Origin: an uncultured Brevibacterium sp.
Lineage (GTDB): Bacteria > Actinomycetota > Actinomycetes > Actinomycetales > Brevibacteriaceae
Length of the DNA stretch: 6,999 nucleotides
Direction of reading: 5' to 3'
Assembly: GCA_902489185.1 (NCBI GenBank)
Contig: CABTZC010000108.1
Coordinates: 1 to 6,999 of the forward strand
This document shows, one piece after another, positions 1 through 5,628 of the stretch. Each line of letters begins with the position of its first letter. Positions within the stretch are counted from its first letter, which is position 1. The position numbers and the translations under genes are program-made. The notes under the pieces were generated by a model. That model saw only the letters and a list, made by a program, of their open reading frames with translations, was not told the origin of the DNA and ran no database searches.

Positions 1-92
1 GCAGTTCATGTGAAACGTTCCGGGTTATAGGCCAAGACCAGACGGCGCAAAGCGAGTGAGGGCCTGAGAAAACTAGCCCTGCGGTGGAGAGC

Positions 93-1115
93 CTAGCCCT
101 GTGACTTACCAGCTGAACCCAACTGCTGGGCCGCTTCGACAATACGGGAAGCCATTCCCGCCTCGGCGAGCTTGCCCCATGCACGCGGGTCATACATCTT
201 CTTATTACCCACTTCGCCGTCAATCTTGAGCATGCCGTCGTAGTTCTTCAACACGTGGTCGACGACTGGGCGGCTGAACGCGTACTGGGTGTCGGTGTCA
301 ATGTTCATCTTGATGACTCCGTAGCTCACAGCGTCAGCGATTTCCTGCGCGGTAGAGCCTGAACCGCCGTGGAACACCAGGTCGAACGGCTTGTCCTTGC
401 CGTATTTGGCACCCACCTGTTCCTGAATGTCCTTGAGGATTTCAGGACGCAGTTTCACGTGACCTGGCTTGTACGAACCGTGAACGTTACCAAAGGTCAG
501 AGCCGTGATGTAGCGACCCTTTTCGCCCAGGCCCAGCTTTTCAACGGTGGCCAGACCGTCTTCAACCGTGGTGTAGAGCTTGTCGTTGATTTCGCCGGTG
601 ACACCGTCTTCTTCACCACCAACAGCGCCGACTTCGATTTCCAGAATCTGCTTGGCGTTGTGGGTGAGTTCAAGCAGTTCAGCAGCCAGGTCCAGGTTCT
701 CTGGAACTTCAATGGCCGAACCGTCCCACATGTGCGAGTTGAACAGTGGGTCTTCACCGCGGTCAACGCGTTCCTGGCTGACAGCAATGAGTGGCTTAAC
801 CCAGGTGTCGATCTTGTCTTTTTGGCAGTGGTCGGTGTGGAGCGCCACCGTGACGTCGTAGTTCTTGGCGACAACACGGGCAAACTCTGCGAGCGCAATT
901 GACCCGGTGACCTTGTCCTTCACGGTTGAACCGGATGCGTATTCGGCACCGCCGAACGACATCTGCAAAATACCGTCACTCTGTGCTTCAGCGAACCCGC
1001 GAAGAGCCGCGATCACTGTCTGTGAGGATGTCACGTTGATGGCTGGGTATGCAAAACCTTCTGCTTTTGCGCGGTCGATCATGTTTGCATACGCATCGGG
1101 AGTTGCGATTGGCAT
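93..1115 (-). CDS. fbaA: Class II fructose-bisphosphate aldolase
   Basis: Cytosolic zinc enzyme that reversibly cleaves fructose 1,6-bisphosphate to dihydroxyacetone phosphate and glyceraldehyde 3-phosphate in glycolysis and gluconeogenesis. At 340 residues it is full length for the class IIA family and can be matched to E. coli FbaA along its length. Visible motifs are LHTDHC at residues 92-97 (catalytic Asp95, zinc ligand His96), the LEIEVGAVGGEEDGV segment near 158-172 with the glutamate zinc ligand, GNVHGSYKPG at 209-218 (zinc ligand His212), HGGSGS at 249-254 and NIDTDT at 271-276, the last two binding substrate phosphate and carbonyl. The ATG is supported by AAGGAG (complement of 1121-1126) five bases upstream. 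The gene is divergent from the transporter at 1280. Codon choice is strongly biased, as expected for a highly expressed glycolytic gene. I found no convincing terminator in the 92 bases downstream. The family call is very secure. Confidence 0.98.
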   Translation of the reverse strand: MPIATPDAYANMIDRAKAEGFAYPAINVTSSQTVIAALRGFAEAQSDGILQMSFGGAEYASGSTVKDKVTGSIALAEFARVVAKNYDVTVALHTDHCQKDKIDTWVKPLIAVSQERVDRGEDPLFNSHMWDGSAIEVPENLDLAAELLELTHNAKQILEIEVGAVGGEEDGVTGEINDKLYTTVEDGLATVEKLGLGEKGRYITALTFGNVHGSYKPGHVKLRPEILKDIQEQVGAKYGKDKPFDLVFHGGSGSTAQEIADAVSYGVIKMNIDTDTQYAFSRPVVDHVLKNYDGMLKIDGEVGNKKMYDPRAWGKLAEAGMASRIVEAAQQLGSAGKSQG

Positions 1116-1153
1116 GTACGCTCCTTCGTGGTACCAAATGGATGCTTGGTGTC

Positions 1154-1184
1154 AGTATGTCACGCCCTGTTTAACACAGGTCGA
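1154..1184 (-). promoter_or_regulatory. Candidate aldolase promoter
   Basis: Read on the minus strand, TCGACC (complement of 1179-1184) and CATACT (complement of 1154-1159) are separated by 19 bases. Each matches four of six bases of the -35 and -10 consensus. The -10 end lies about 40 bases before the aldolase ATG, leaving room for a short leader that contains the ribosome binding site. The spacer is longer than the ideal 17 bases, so this is a weak prediction. Confidence 0.3.
1166..1180. promoter_or_regulatory. Palindromic candidate operator before the aldolase gene
   Basis: A 15-bp near-perfect palindrome, CCTGTTTAACACAGG, in which six of seven base pairs match around a central A. It lies in the aldolase-transporter intergenic region and would sit inside the spacer of the candidate aldolase promoter, a classic place for a repressor site. 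It could equally act on the divergent transporter, whose start is 100 bp away. I cannot assign it to a regulator. Confidence 0.3.
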
Positions 1185-1266
1185 ACTTTAGGTTCTGAAA
1201 ACATGAGCCAACTACCGCCGTAGTACACCACCCACTAAGTACGGCCGGCGACACTCTTCGATCGCT

Positions 1267-1272
1267 TACAGT
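1267..1272 (+). promoter_or_regulatory. Candidate -10 box for a leaderless transporter mRNA
   Basis: TACAGT fits the actinobacterial TANNNT pattern and ends seven bases before the ATG at 1280. Transcription would therefore start at or next to the start codon. No Shine-Dalgarno-like sequence precedes this ATG, which agrees with a leaderless message. No good -35 box is visible. Confidence 0.35.
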
Positions 1273-1279
1273 TCTGAGT

Positions 1280-2725
1280 ATGGAACCATCGGACACCTCG
1301 GCATCCCCGCACGGCGGCAGCACTCCCCCGCAGGCGGACCTGACAGCGGCAACGGAAACGGCACCTGCCCCTGCCACCCGGTCCACGATTGTGGCGTGGG
1401 CGCTGTGGGACTGGGGTTCTGCGGCGTTCAACGCGGTCATCATCACGTTCGTGTTCACCCCGTACCTGACATCGAAGGTTGCGGGTGACCATGATTCGGG
1501 GACGGCTGCACTGGGTTTTGTCACCGCGCTTGCAGGTCTTTTGGTGGCCGTGGTTGCCCCGGCCGCTGGGGTGCGGGCGGATGCGAAAGCGAATCACCAC
1601 CGGGCCGTCACATCGTTCACCATGATTGTGGTGGCATTGATGGGGGCCTTGTTCTTTGTGAAGGATTCGCCTGAGTACTTTGTGCCTGGCCTGGTGATTC
1701 TGTGTATTGCGCAGGTGGTTTTCGAGATCGCGCAGGTGTCGTACAACGGCATGTTGCCTCATATTTCGACTCCAGCAAATGCCGGCACGGTGTCGAATGT
1801 TGGCTGGGCCCTGGGGTATTTGGGCGGACTGGCCCTGTTGTTCATTGCATTGTTCACCCTCATTCAGCCCGAGGTGGGGCTCTTTGGCGCAACCGATGAA
1901 GGTGGCTTGCGTTTCCGCTTAGTTGCCGTGTTGGCTGCTGTCTGGTTTCTCATTTTTAGCCTGCCTCTCATGTTTTCGAAGCGGACGTCGGCCCGGCCCG
2001 CTCCCAGTGACGATGGTCCCGGTGTTGCTGGTCCAGAGGACGCCGGCTCAGATGACGCTGCCCCTGCGCGCCCGACTTCGCGCGAACTGCGCGGGTTTGC
2101 CTCGTGGAAGGCTGACTATGCGCGGGTGATCCGCCGACTGGTGGAGCTGTTCAAAGTGGAGCGCTCGACGTTCGTGTTCTTTGTGGCCTCCGCAATTTTC
2201 CGCGACGGACTGGCCACGATTTTTGCGATGGCCGGGGTGATCGCGGCAGGGGCGTACGAGTTCTCCGGTTCCGAGGTGATTTATTTGGGCATCGCCGCCA
2301 ACGTTGTGGCTGGCGTGGGGTGTCTGATTGCGGGCAAGTTCGATGACTGGTTGGGGCCTAAGGCCGTGATCGTGACCGGCCTGATCTGTTTGATTGCAGG
2401 CTGTGTGCCCATTTTGGTCAGTGAGAACAAGACCGTGTTTTGGGTTACGGCCATGTGGCTGTGTTTGTTTGTGGGGCCCGTGCAGGCGAGCTCGAGGTCG
2501 TTTCTGTCGCGCATCACCGCACCGGAGCGGGCGGGTGAGAACTTTGGGCTCTACGCAACAACCGGCCGTGCGGTGAGTTTCTTAGGACCAGCGCTGTTCG
2601 CGCTGTGCGTCACAATTTTTGGTTTCCAGCGTGCCGGAGGCCTGGGGATCATGATTGTTCTGGCGCTAGGTCTGGCACTGATGCTCAGGGTGCCGGCCGC
2701 GCGCACGATCCGCACCCGCGCATGA
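1280..2725 (+). CDS. MFS transporter, UMF1/Atg22-like family
   Basis: Integral membrane protein of 481 residues. A disordered Ser/Pro/Ala/Thr-rich N-terminus (about 1-35) precedes the family hallmark WALWDWGSAAFNAV (40-53) in the first helix. Further hydrophobic segments lie near 76-98, 111-127, 135-155, 171-195 and 212-232. An acidic Asp/Pro/Ala-rich cytoplasmic loop follows (about 234-290), and more helices near 298-325, 333-353, 362-381, 386-402 and 430-470. The motif GPVQASSRSFLSRITAPE (399-416) with NFGLYATTGR (421-430) is typical of UMF1-type proteins (Pfam ATG22-like MFS). Fungal Atg22 exports amino acids from the vacuole. The substrate of bacterial members is generally unknown and is not inferred here. 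The ATG lacks a ribosome binding site; a GTG at Val38 would cut into the first helix, so I keep the upstream start. The gene converges on the small membrane protein with a 23-bp gap and no hairpin between them. Confidence 0.85.
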   Translation: MEPSDTSASPHGGSTPPQADLTAATETAPAPATRSTIVAWALWDWGSAAFNAVIITFVFTPYLTSKVAGDHDSGTAALGFVTALAGLLVAVVAPAAGVRADAKANHHRAVTSFTMIVVALMGALFFVKDSPEYFVPGLVILCIAQVVFEIAQVSYNGMLPHISTPANAGTVSNVGWALGYLGGLALLFIALFTLIQPEVGLFGATDEGGLRFRLVAVLAAVWFLIFSLPLMFSKRTSARPAPSDDGPGVAGPEDAGSDDAAPARPTSRELRGFASWKADYARVIRRLVELFKVERSTFVFFVASAIFRDGLATIFAMAGVIAAGAYEFSGSEVIYLGIAANVVAGVGCLIAGKFDDWLGPKAVIVTGLICLIAGCVPILVSENKTVFWVTAMWLCLFVGPVQASSRSFLSRITAPERAGENFGLYATTGRAVSFLGPALFALCVTIFGFQRAGGLGIMIVLALGLALMLRVPAARTIRTRA

Positions 2726-2748
2726 CATGACCGGACACTGCGGATGGG

Positions 2749-2976
2749 TCAGCGCGTGCTCGTTTTCCACCGCATAAACAGCCAAGCAACTGGCGCGGCT
2801 ATGGGCAGAAGAATGATCGCCAACGCGATCAACACTTTGTTCCCACTGCTGATGTGACTGTCACGGACAAGGTCGAATAGTGCGACGACTGCGAGGATGG
2901 GTGCCAGCGTTAATACGCCATACATGGCGACATCACCGGCAGTCGGCACCAGAGGATTAGCAATGAGCGCACTCAT
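2749..2976 (-). CDS. Small two-helix membrane protein, PLDc_N-like
   Basis: A 75-residue protein with two hydrophobic helices, about residues 18-36 and 47-68, joined by a short polar loop (DLVRDSHISSGNK). The layout hydrophobic helix, (F/L)DL(V/L)R, lysine, then a helix with LLP-x-AAPVAWLFMRW near the end resembles the PLDc_N (phospholipase D N-terminal-like) domain. That domain is often found alone as a small actinobacterial membrane protein of unknown role; no phospholipase catalytic domain is present. The ATG at 2976 has no Shine-Dalgarno sequence but has a TAATCT -10-like box six bases upstream, suggesting a leaderless mRNA. Met18 is an alternative start that would leave little before the first helix. 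The gene is divergent from the dehydrogenase operon. That it is a real gene is likely; the family assignment is moderate. Confidence 0.72.
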   Translation of the reverse strand: MSALIANPLVPTAGDVAMYGVLTLAPILAVVALFDLVRDSHISSGNKVLIALAIILLPIAAPVAWLFMRWKTSTR

Positions 2977-2982
2977 GAAAGA

Positions 2983-2988
2983 AGATTA
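2983..2988 (-). promoter_or_regulatory. Candidate -10 box for the small membrane protein
   Basis: On the minus strand TAATCT ends six bases before the ATG at 2976, which would place the transcription start at about the start codon. TATGGT just upstream (complement of 2988-2993) is an alternative -10 with a leader of a few bases. No convincing -35 box is seen. Confidence 0.35.
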
Positions 2989-3020
2989 CCATACTGCGGG
3001 CGCGTAAACCGCGCACGGAT

Positions 3021-3050
3021 TTCGCCAAAGTGTGTCCCACACCATAGAAT
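3021..3050 (+). promoter_or_regulatory. Candidate promoter of the acyl-CoA dehydrogenase operon
   Basis: TAGAAT at 3045-3050 matches five of six bases of the -10 consensus. TTCGCC at 3021-3026 is a weak -35 (three of six) with an 18-base spacer. The predicted start, about 3057-3058, falls at the left edge of the first inverted-repeat element, leaving a leader of roughly 73 bases. Confidence 0.5.
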
Positions 3051-3056
3051 GAGGCA

Positions 3057-3084
3057 TTAACTGAACGACTGTTTAGTCAAGTTC
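3057..3084. promoter_or_regulatory. Inverted-repeat element 1 (candidate operator)
   Basis: The arms TTAACTGAAC (3057-3066) and GTTTAGTCAA (3071-3080) are inverted repeats matching at eight of ten positions around GACT. The same stretch also reads as nested repeats: GAAC (3063-3066), GACT (3067-3070), four bases, AGTC (3075-3078), two bases, GTTC (3081-3084). It overlaps the predicted transcription start, as a repressor site would. The size and symmetry suit a dimeric helix-turn-helix repressor such as a TetR-family protein, which often controls acyl-CoA dehydrogenase genes. The regulator is not in the window. Confidence 0.5.
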
Positions 3085-3093
3085 ACCGCTAGC

Positions 3094-3118
3094 GAACGAC
3101 TTATGTAAGTCCCCGTTC
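3094..3118. promoter_or_regulatory. Inverted-repeat element 2 (candidate operator)
   Basis: A second copy of the same design: GAAC (3094-3097), GACT (3098-3101), six bases, AGTC (3108-3111), three bases, GTTC (3115-3118). Its core, GACTTA-TG-TAAGTC (3098-3111), is a perfect inverted repeat. The eight bases GAACGACT are identical in both elements and start 31 bp apart, close to three helical turns, so two dimers could sit on the same DNA face. The element ends one base before the AAAGGA ribosome binding site (3120-3125). It could therefore act on DNA, or as a small hairpin (GACTT/AAGTC stem) in the mRNA. Confidence 0.5.
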
Positions 3119-3130
3119 GAAAGGATAGGC

Positions 3131-4315
3131 ATGGACAACCTTCTGAGCGCAGAAGAACTCGAATTTGCCGAGAAGATGCGCCACTTCTACCGCACGGAAA
3201 TCCCTGAGGACATTCGTTTCCGTAACGCGATTGGTCAAGAGATGACCAAGGACGACATCGTGACCACGCAGCGGATCCTGAACAAGCACGGATACGCGGT
3301 TCCTAACTGGTCGCAGGAATTCGGCGGTCAGGACTGGACTCCGGTTCAGCACCACATTTGGCTCGAAGAAATGCAGCTGGCCAGCGTCCCTACCCCACTG
3401 CCGTTCAACGCGTCCATGGTGGGACCAGTCATTGACACGTTCGGTTCACAAGAAATCAAGGAACGCTTCCTCCCGGCTACCGCGAACCTCGACATTTGGT
3501 GGTCACAGGGATTCTCGGAACCAAACGCCGGATCCGACCTGGCAAGCCTCAAGACCTCCGCGGTCAAGAAGGGCGACACCTACATTGTGAACGGTCAGAA
3601 GACCTGGACCACCCTGGGACAGTACGGCGACTGGATCTTCAACCTGGTCCGCACCGACCCCAACGTGAAGAAGCAGGCCGGTATTTCGTTCCTGCTCATC
3701 GACATGAAGACCCCTGGTGTAACGGTTCGTCCGATCCAGCTCATCGACGGTGGCGTTGAAGTCAACGAAGTGTTCTTCGACAACGTTGAAGTACCAGTTG
3801 AAAACCTGGTGGGTGAAGAGAACAAGGGCTGGACCTACGCCAAGTTCCTCCTGGGTAATGAACGCACCGGAATTGCCCGCATCGGTCAGTCCAAGGTGGC
3901 CCTCGCCCGGGCGAAGGCTTACGCACAGGCGACAAAGACCTCGGCGGGAACCCTGCTGGACGACCCACTGTTCGCAGCACGCATCACCAAGATCGAAGCG
4001 GAACTCACAGCACTGGAATTCACCCAGTTGCGGGTCCTTTCCACGCAGGAAAAGGGCATGGACCGCCCAGACCCACGCTCCTCGGTGCTCAAGCTGCGCG
4101 GATCCCAGATCCAGCAGGACATCACCGAACTTCTGTTCGACGTAGTTGGCCCACAGGGACTGGACTTCGTGGACTCCGATGAAGTTCGCAAGACACTCCC
4201 CCACGGCGCCGGTGACGCAATGCCGCACTACTTCAACTACCGCAAGGTCTCCATCTACGGTGGTAGCTCTGAAGTTCAGCGCTCCATCATCTCCAAGGCC
4301 ATCCTGGGCCTGTAA
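3131..4315 (+). CDS. Acyl-CoA dehydrogenase, large (catalytic) subunit, PimC-like
   Basis: Cytosolic FAD enzyme that introduces a trans-2,3 double bond into an acyl-CoA, passing electrons to electron transfer flavoprotein. The 394 residues have the usual three-part fold: N-terminal helices (about 1-120), the middle beta domain with QGFSEPNAGSDL (126-137) and KTWTT (157-161) for substrate and FAD contacts, and the C-terminal helical domain. LGNERTG (241-247) carries Glu244 at the helix-G position used as catalytic base by isovaleryl- and long-chain acyl-CoA dehydrogenases. The medium-chain-type position near the C-terminus reads YGGSSEVQR (376-384), with Gly in place of the YEG glutamate. The sequence closely recalls the large subunit of pimeloyl-CoA dehydrogenase (PimC), from memory of the family. 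AAGGA at 3121-3125, five bases before the ATG, fixes the start. It is first in a two-gene operon. The substrate is uncertain: dicarboxylic, branched or steroid-derived acyl-CoA are all possible. Confidence 0.93.
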   Translation: MDNLLSAEELEFAEKMRHFYRTEIPEDIRFRNAIGQEMTKDDIVTTQRILNKHGYAVPNWSQEFGGQDWTPVQHHIWLEEMQLASVPTPLPFNASMVGPVIDTFGSQEIKERFLPATANLDIWWSQGFSEPNAGSDLASLKTSAVKKGDTYIVNGQKTWTTLGQYGDWIFNLVRTDPNVKKQAGISFLLIDMKTPGVTVRPIQLIDGGVEVNEVFFDNVEVPVENLVGEENKGWTYAKFLLGNERTGIARIGQSKVALARAKAYAQATKTSAGTLLDDPLFAARITKIEAELTALEFTQLRVLSTQEKGMDRPDPRSSVLKLRGSQIQQDITELLFDVVGPQGLDFVDSDEVRKTLPHGAGDAMPHYFNYRKVSIYGGSSEVQRSIISKAILGL

Positions 4316-4385
4316 CCAGCCAGCTCAAACAGCTAAAACAGCCGCGTAGAAATACGAAGCGACGAGTTTAGAACAGAGGACAAAA

Positions 4386-5537
4386 ATGGATCTCGAACTC
4401 ACAGATGTACAGCAGGAGCTGGGTGCAACCCTGGGTCGCCTGCTGAAAGGAAAGTACGACGCCGAATCCCGCGAAGCGATCCGCACCTCGGACGCCGGGT
4501 GGAGCGAAGACATGTGGAACCAGTTTGCTGAACTGGGACTCATGAGCCTGCCGTTTGCTGAAGAGCACGGTGGTGCGGGCATGTCGTTCGCTGAGGTTGC
4601 CGTGGTCATGGAAGCGTTTGGCCGCGCGCTTGTGCTTGAACCGTACCTGCCAACCGTGATCCTGGGTGGTGGGCTTGTGGACATCGCTGGAACCGACGAA
4701 CAGAAGTCGGAAATCCTGCCTGGTGTCGCAGCTGGTGAAACGCGCATGGCTTTCGCCGCTCAGGAACCTGGTTCGTTCTACGACGTGACCGCGCCGCAGA
4801 CCAAGGCCGTGGGCTCTGGTCAGGTACAGATCAGTGGTGAAAAGAGCAACGTTGTAGGTGGCGCGCAGGCGCACACGTTCGTGGTCACGGCACAATCGGA
4901 GCAGGGTCTGGCCCTGTACCTGGTGCAGGCCGACGCACAAGGTGTCACCGTGGACCAGCGCACGCAGGCCGACGGCCTGAGCTCAGCGCACGTGAAGTTT
5001 GACAGCGCCCCAGCCACCCAGCTGGGCACGGTTGTGGGACAGGACGCACAGGACGCCGTGCAGCGCGTGCTGGACATCGCTAATGCAGCCCTGGCTTCCG
5101 AGGCCGTGGGTGCCATGGAAGTGTCGCTCAAGATGACGGCGGAGTACCTCAAGACCCGTGAACAGTTCGGTGCACCGATTGGTGTCAACCAGGTGCTACA
5201 GCACCGCGCGTCCGACCTGTACGCGGCACTCGAGTTCGCCAAGTCGATGGCCCTGTACGCCAAGTTGGCAATCACGCAGGACCCGGACGGCACCTCGGAG
5301 ACCCGCCACCGCGATGTCCTGGCAGCCAAGTACGTCATCGACGACACGGCCCGACTGATTTCGCAGGAATCAATCCAGATGCACGGTGGAATCGGTATGA
5401 CCATGGAATACCCCATTGGTCACTACGCCAAGCGCCTGACGGTGATTCCACGTACGTTTGACTCGAAGGAAGAAGTCACTCGCGAGCTTTCCGCTCTGGG
5501 TGGCCTCATCAAGCCAGAAGCAGCGGACCTCAAGTAG
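4386..5537 (+). CDS. Acyl-CoA dehydrogenase, small subunit, PimD-like
   Basis: A 383-residue acyl-CoA dehydrogenase-fold protein, likely partner of the preceding gene in a heteromeric (alpha2beta2-type) enzyme. It keeps TREQFG (257-262), contacting FAD across the dimer, and QMHGGIGMTMEYP (331-343), the FAD-adenine loop of this branch. The middle domain is degenerate: AAQEPGS (124-130) stands for the usual substrate loop, and KSNVVGGAQA (153-162) replaces the K-x-W-x-T motif. By alignment by eye, the helix-G catalytic position is Ala232 in VLDIANAAL, and the YEG position is also not glutamate, so both known catalytic-base positions are empty. It resembles the small subunit of pimeloyl-CoA dehydrogenase (PimD) and the non-catalytic chains of mycobacterial FadE heterotetramers. 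AGAGGA at 4375-4380, five bases before the ATG, supports the start. The 70-bp gap after the first gene has no terminator, so co-transcription is expected. Confidence 0.9.
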   Translation: MDLELTDVQQELGATLGRLLKGKYDAESREAIRTSDAGWSEDMWNQFAELGLMSLPFAEEHGGAGMSFAEVAVVMEAFGRALVLEPYLPTVILGGGLVDIAGTDEQKSEILPGVAAGETRMAFAAQEPGSFYDVTAPQTKAVGSGQVQISGEKSNVVGGAQAHTFVVTAQSEQGLALYLVQADAQGVTVDQRTQADGLSSAHVKFDSAPATQLGTVVGQDAQDAVQRVLDIANAALASEAVGAMEVSLKMTAEYLKTREQFGAPIGVNQVLQHRASDLYAALEFAKSMALYAKLAITQDPDGTSETRHRDVLAAKYVIDDTARLISQESIQMHGGIGMTMEYPIGHYAKRLTVIPRTFDSKEEVTRELSALGGLIKPEAADLK

Positions 5538-5545
5538 TCTGCGTG

Positions 5546-5595
5546 AAAGGGCTCCGGTGCTGTTATGCGCTGGGGCCCTTTATCGTTAGTTTTTT
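5546..5595 (+). terminator. Rho-independent terminator of the dehydrogenase operon
   Basis: A 15-bp stem pairs 5546-5560 with 5567-5581, with no mismatch and three G-T(U) pairs, closing a six-base loop TGTTAT. A run of six T residues follows at 5590-5595 after a short gap. It begins nine bases after the small-subunit stop codon and separates the operon from the oxidoreductase gene. Confidence 0.85.
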
Positions 5596-5628
5596 AAACG
5601 GAACAGGTGAACACTCAAAGGAGAGAAA

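Noticed and set aside
1..92. Possible gene fragments at the left edge, for example a short plus-strand frame ending at 28-30
   Set aside because: The frames are too short and featureless to separate from chance.
73..101. Direct repeat CTAGCCCTG at 73-81 and 93-101 around the aldolase stop codon, considered as a terminator or attachment site
   Set aside because: The copies are in direct rather than inverted orientation, so they form no stem. There is no adjoining T tract and no sign of a mobile element.
369..1191. Plus-strand open frames of 177, 93 and 108 residues opposite the aldolase gene
   Set aside because: They are antisense to a securely identified gene with strong codon bias, have no recognisable motifs, and are expected shadows in GC-rich coding DNA.
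1171..1762. Minus-strand frames of 117 and 175 residues opposite the transporter
   Set aside because: They are antisense to the transporter, and the 175-residue frame is full of Arg and His as expected for a reverse-frame artefact. One also runs through the intergenic region without a ribosome binding site.
3103..3108. ATGTAA start-stop mini-frame in the dehydrogenase leader
   Set aside because: It has no ribosome binding site before it and is an expected by-product of the GACTTATGTAAGTC palindrome.
3503..4228. A 241-residue minus-strand frame inside the first dehydrogenase gene
   Set aside because: It is long because of codon bias in the sense gene. The translation has no family motif and no start signal, and the sense-strand dehydrogenase is beyond doubt.
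4316..4385. Repeated AAACAGC in the gap between the two dehydrogenase genes, considered as an attenuator or terminator
   Set aside because: These are short direct repeats without a stem or T tract. The ribosome binding site at 4375-4380 fits plain co-transcription.
4820..5416. A 198-residue minus-strand frame inside the second dehydrogenase gene
   Set aside because: It is rich in Ser, Ala, Cys and Thr, which is typical of an antisense shadow, with no recognisable domain.
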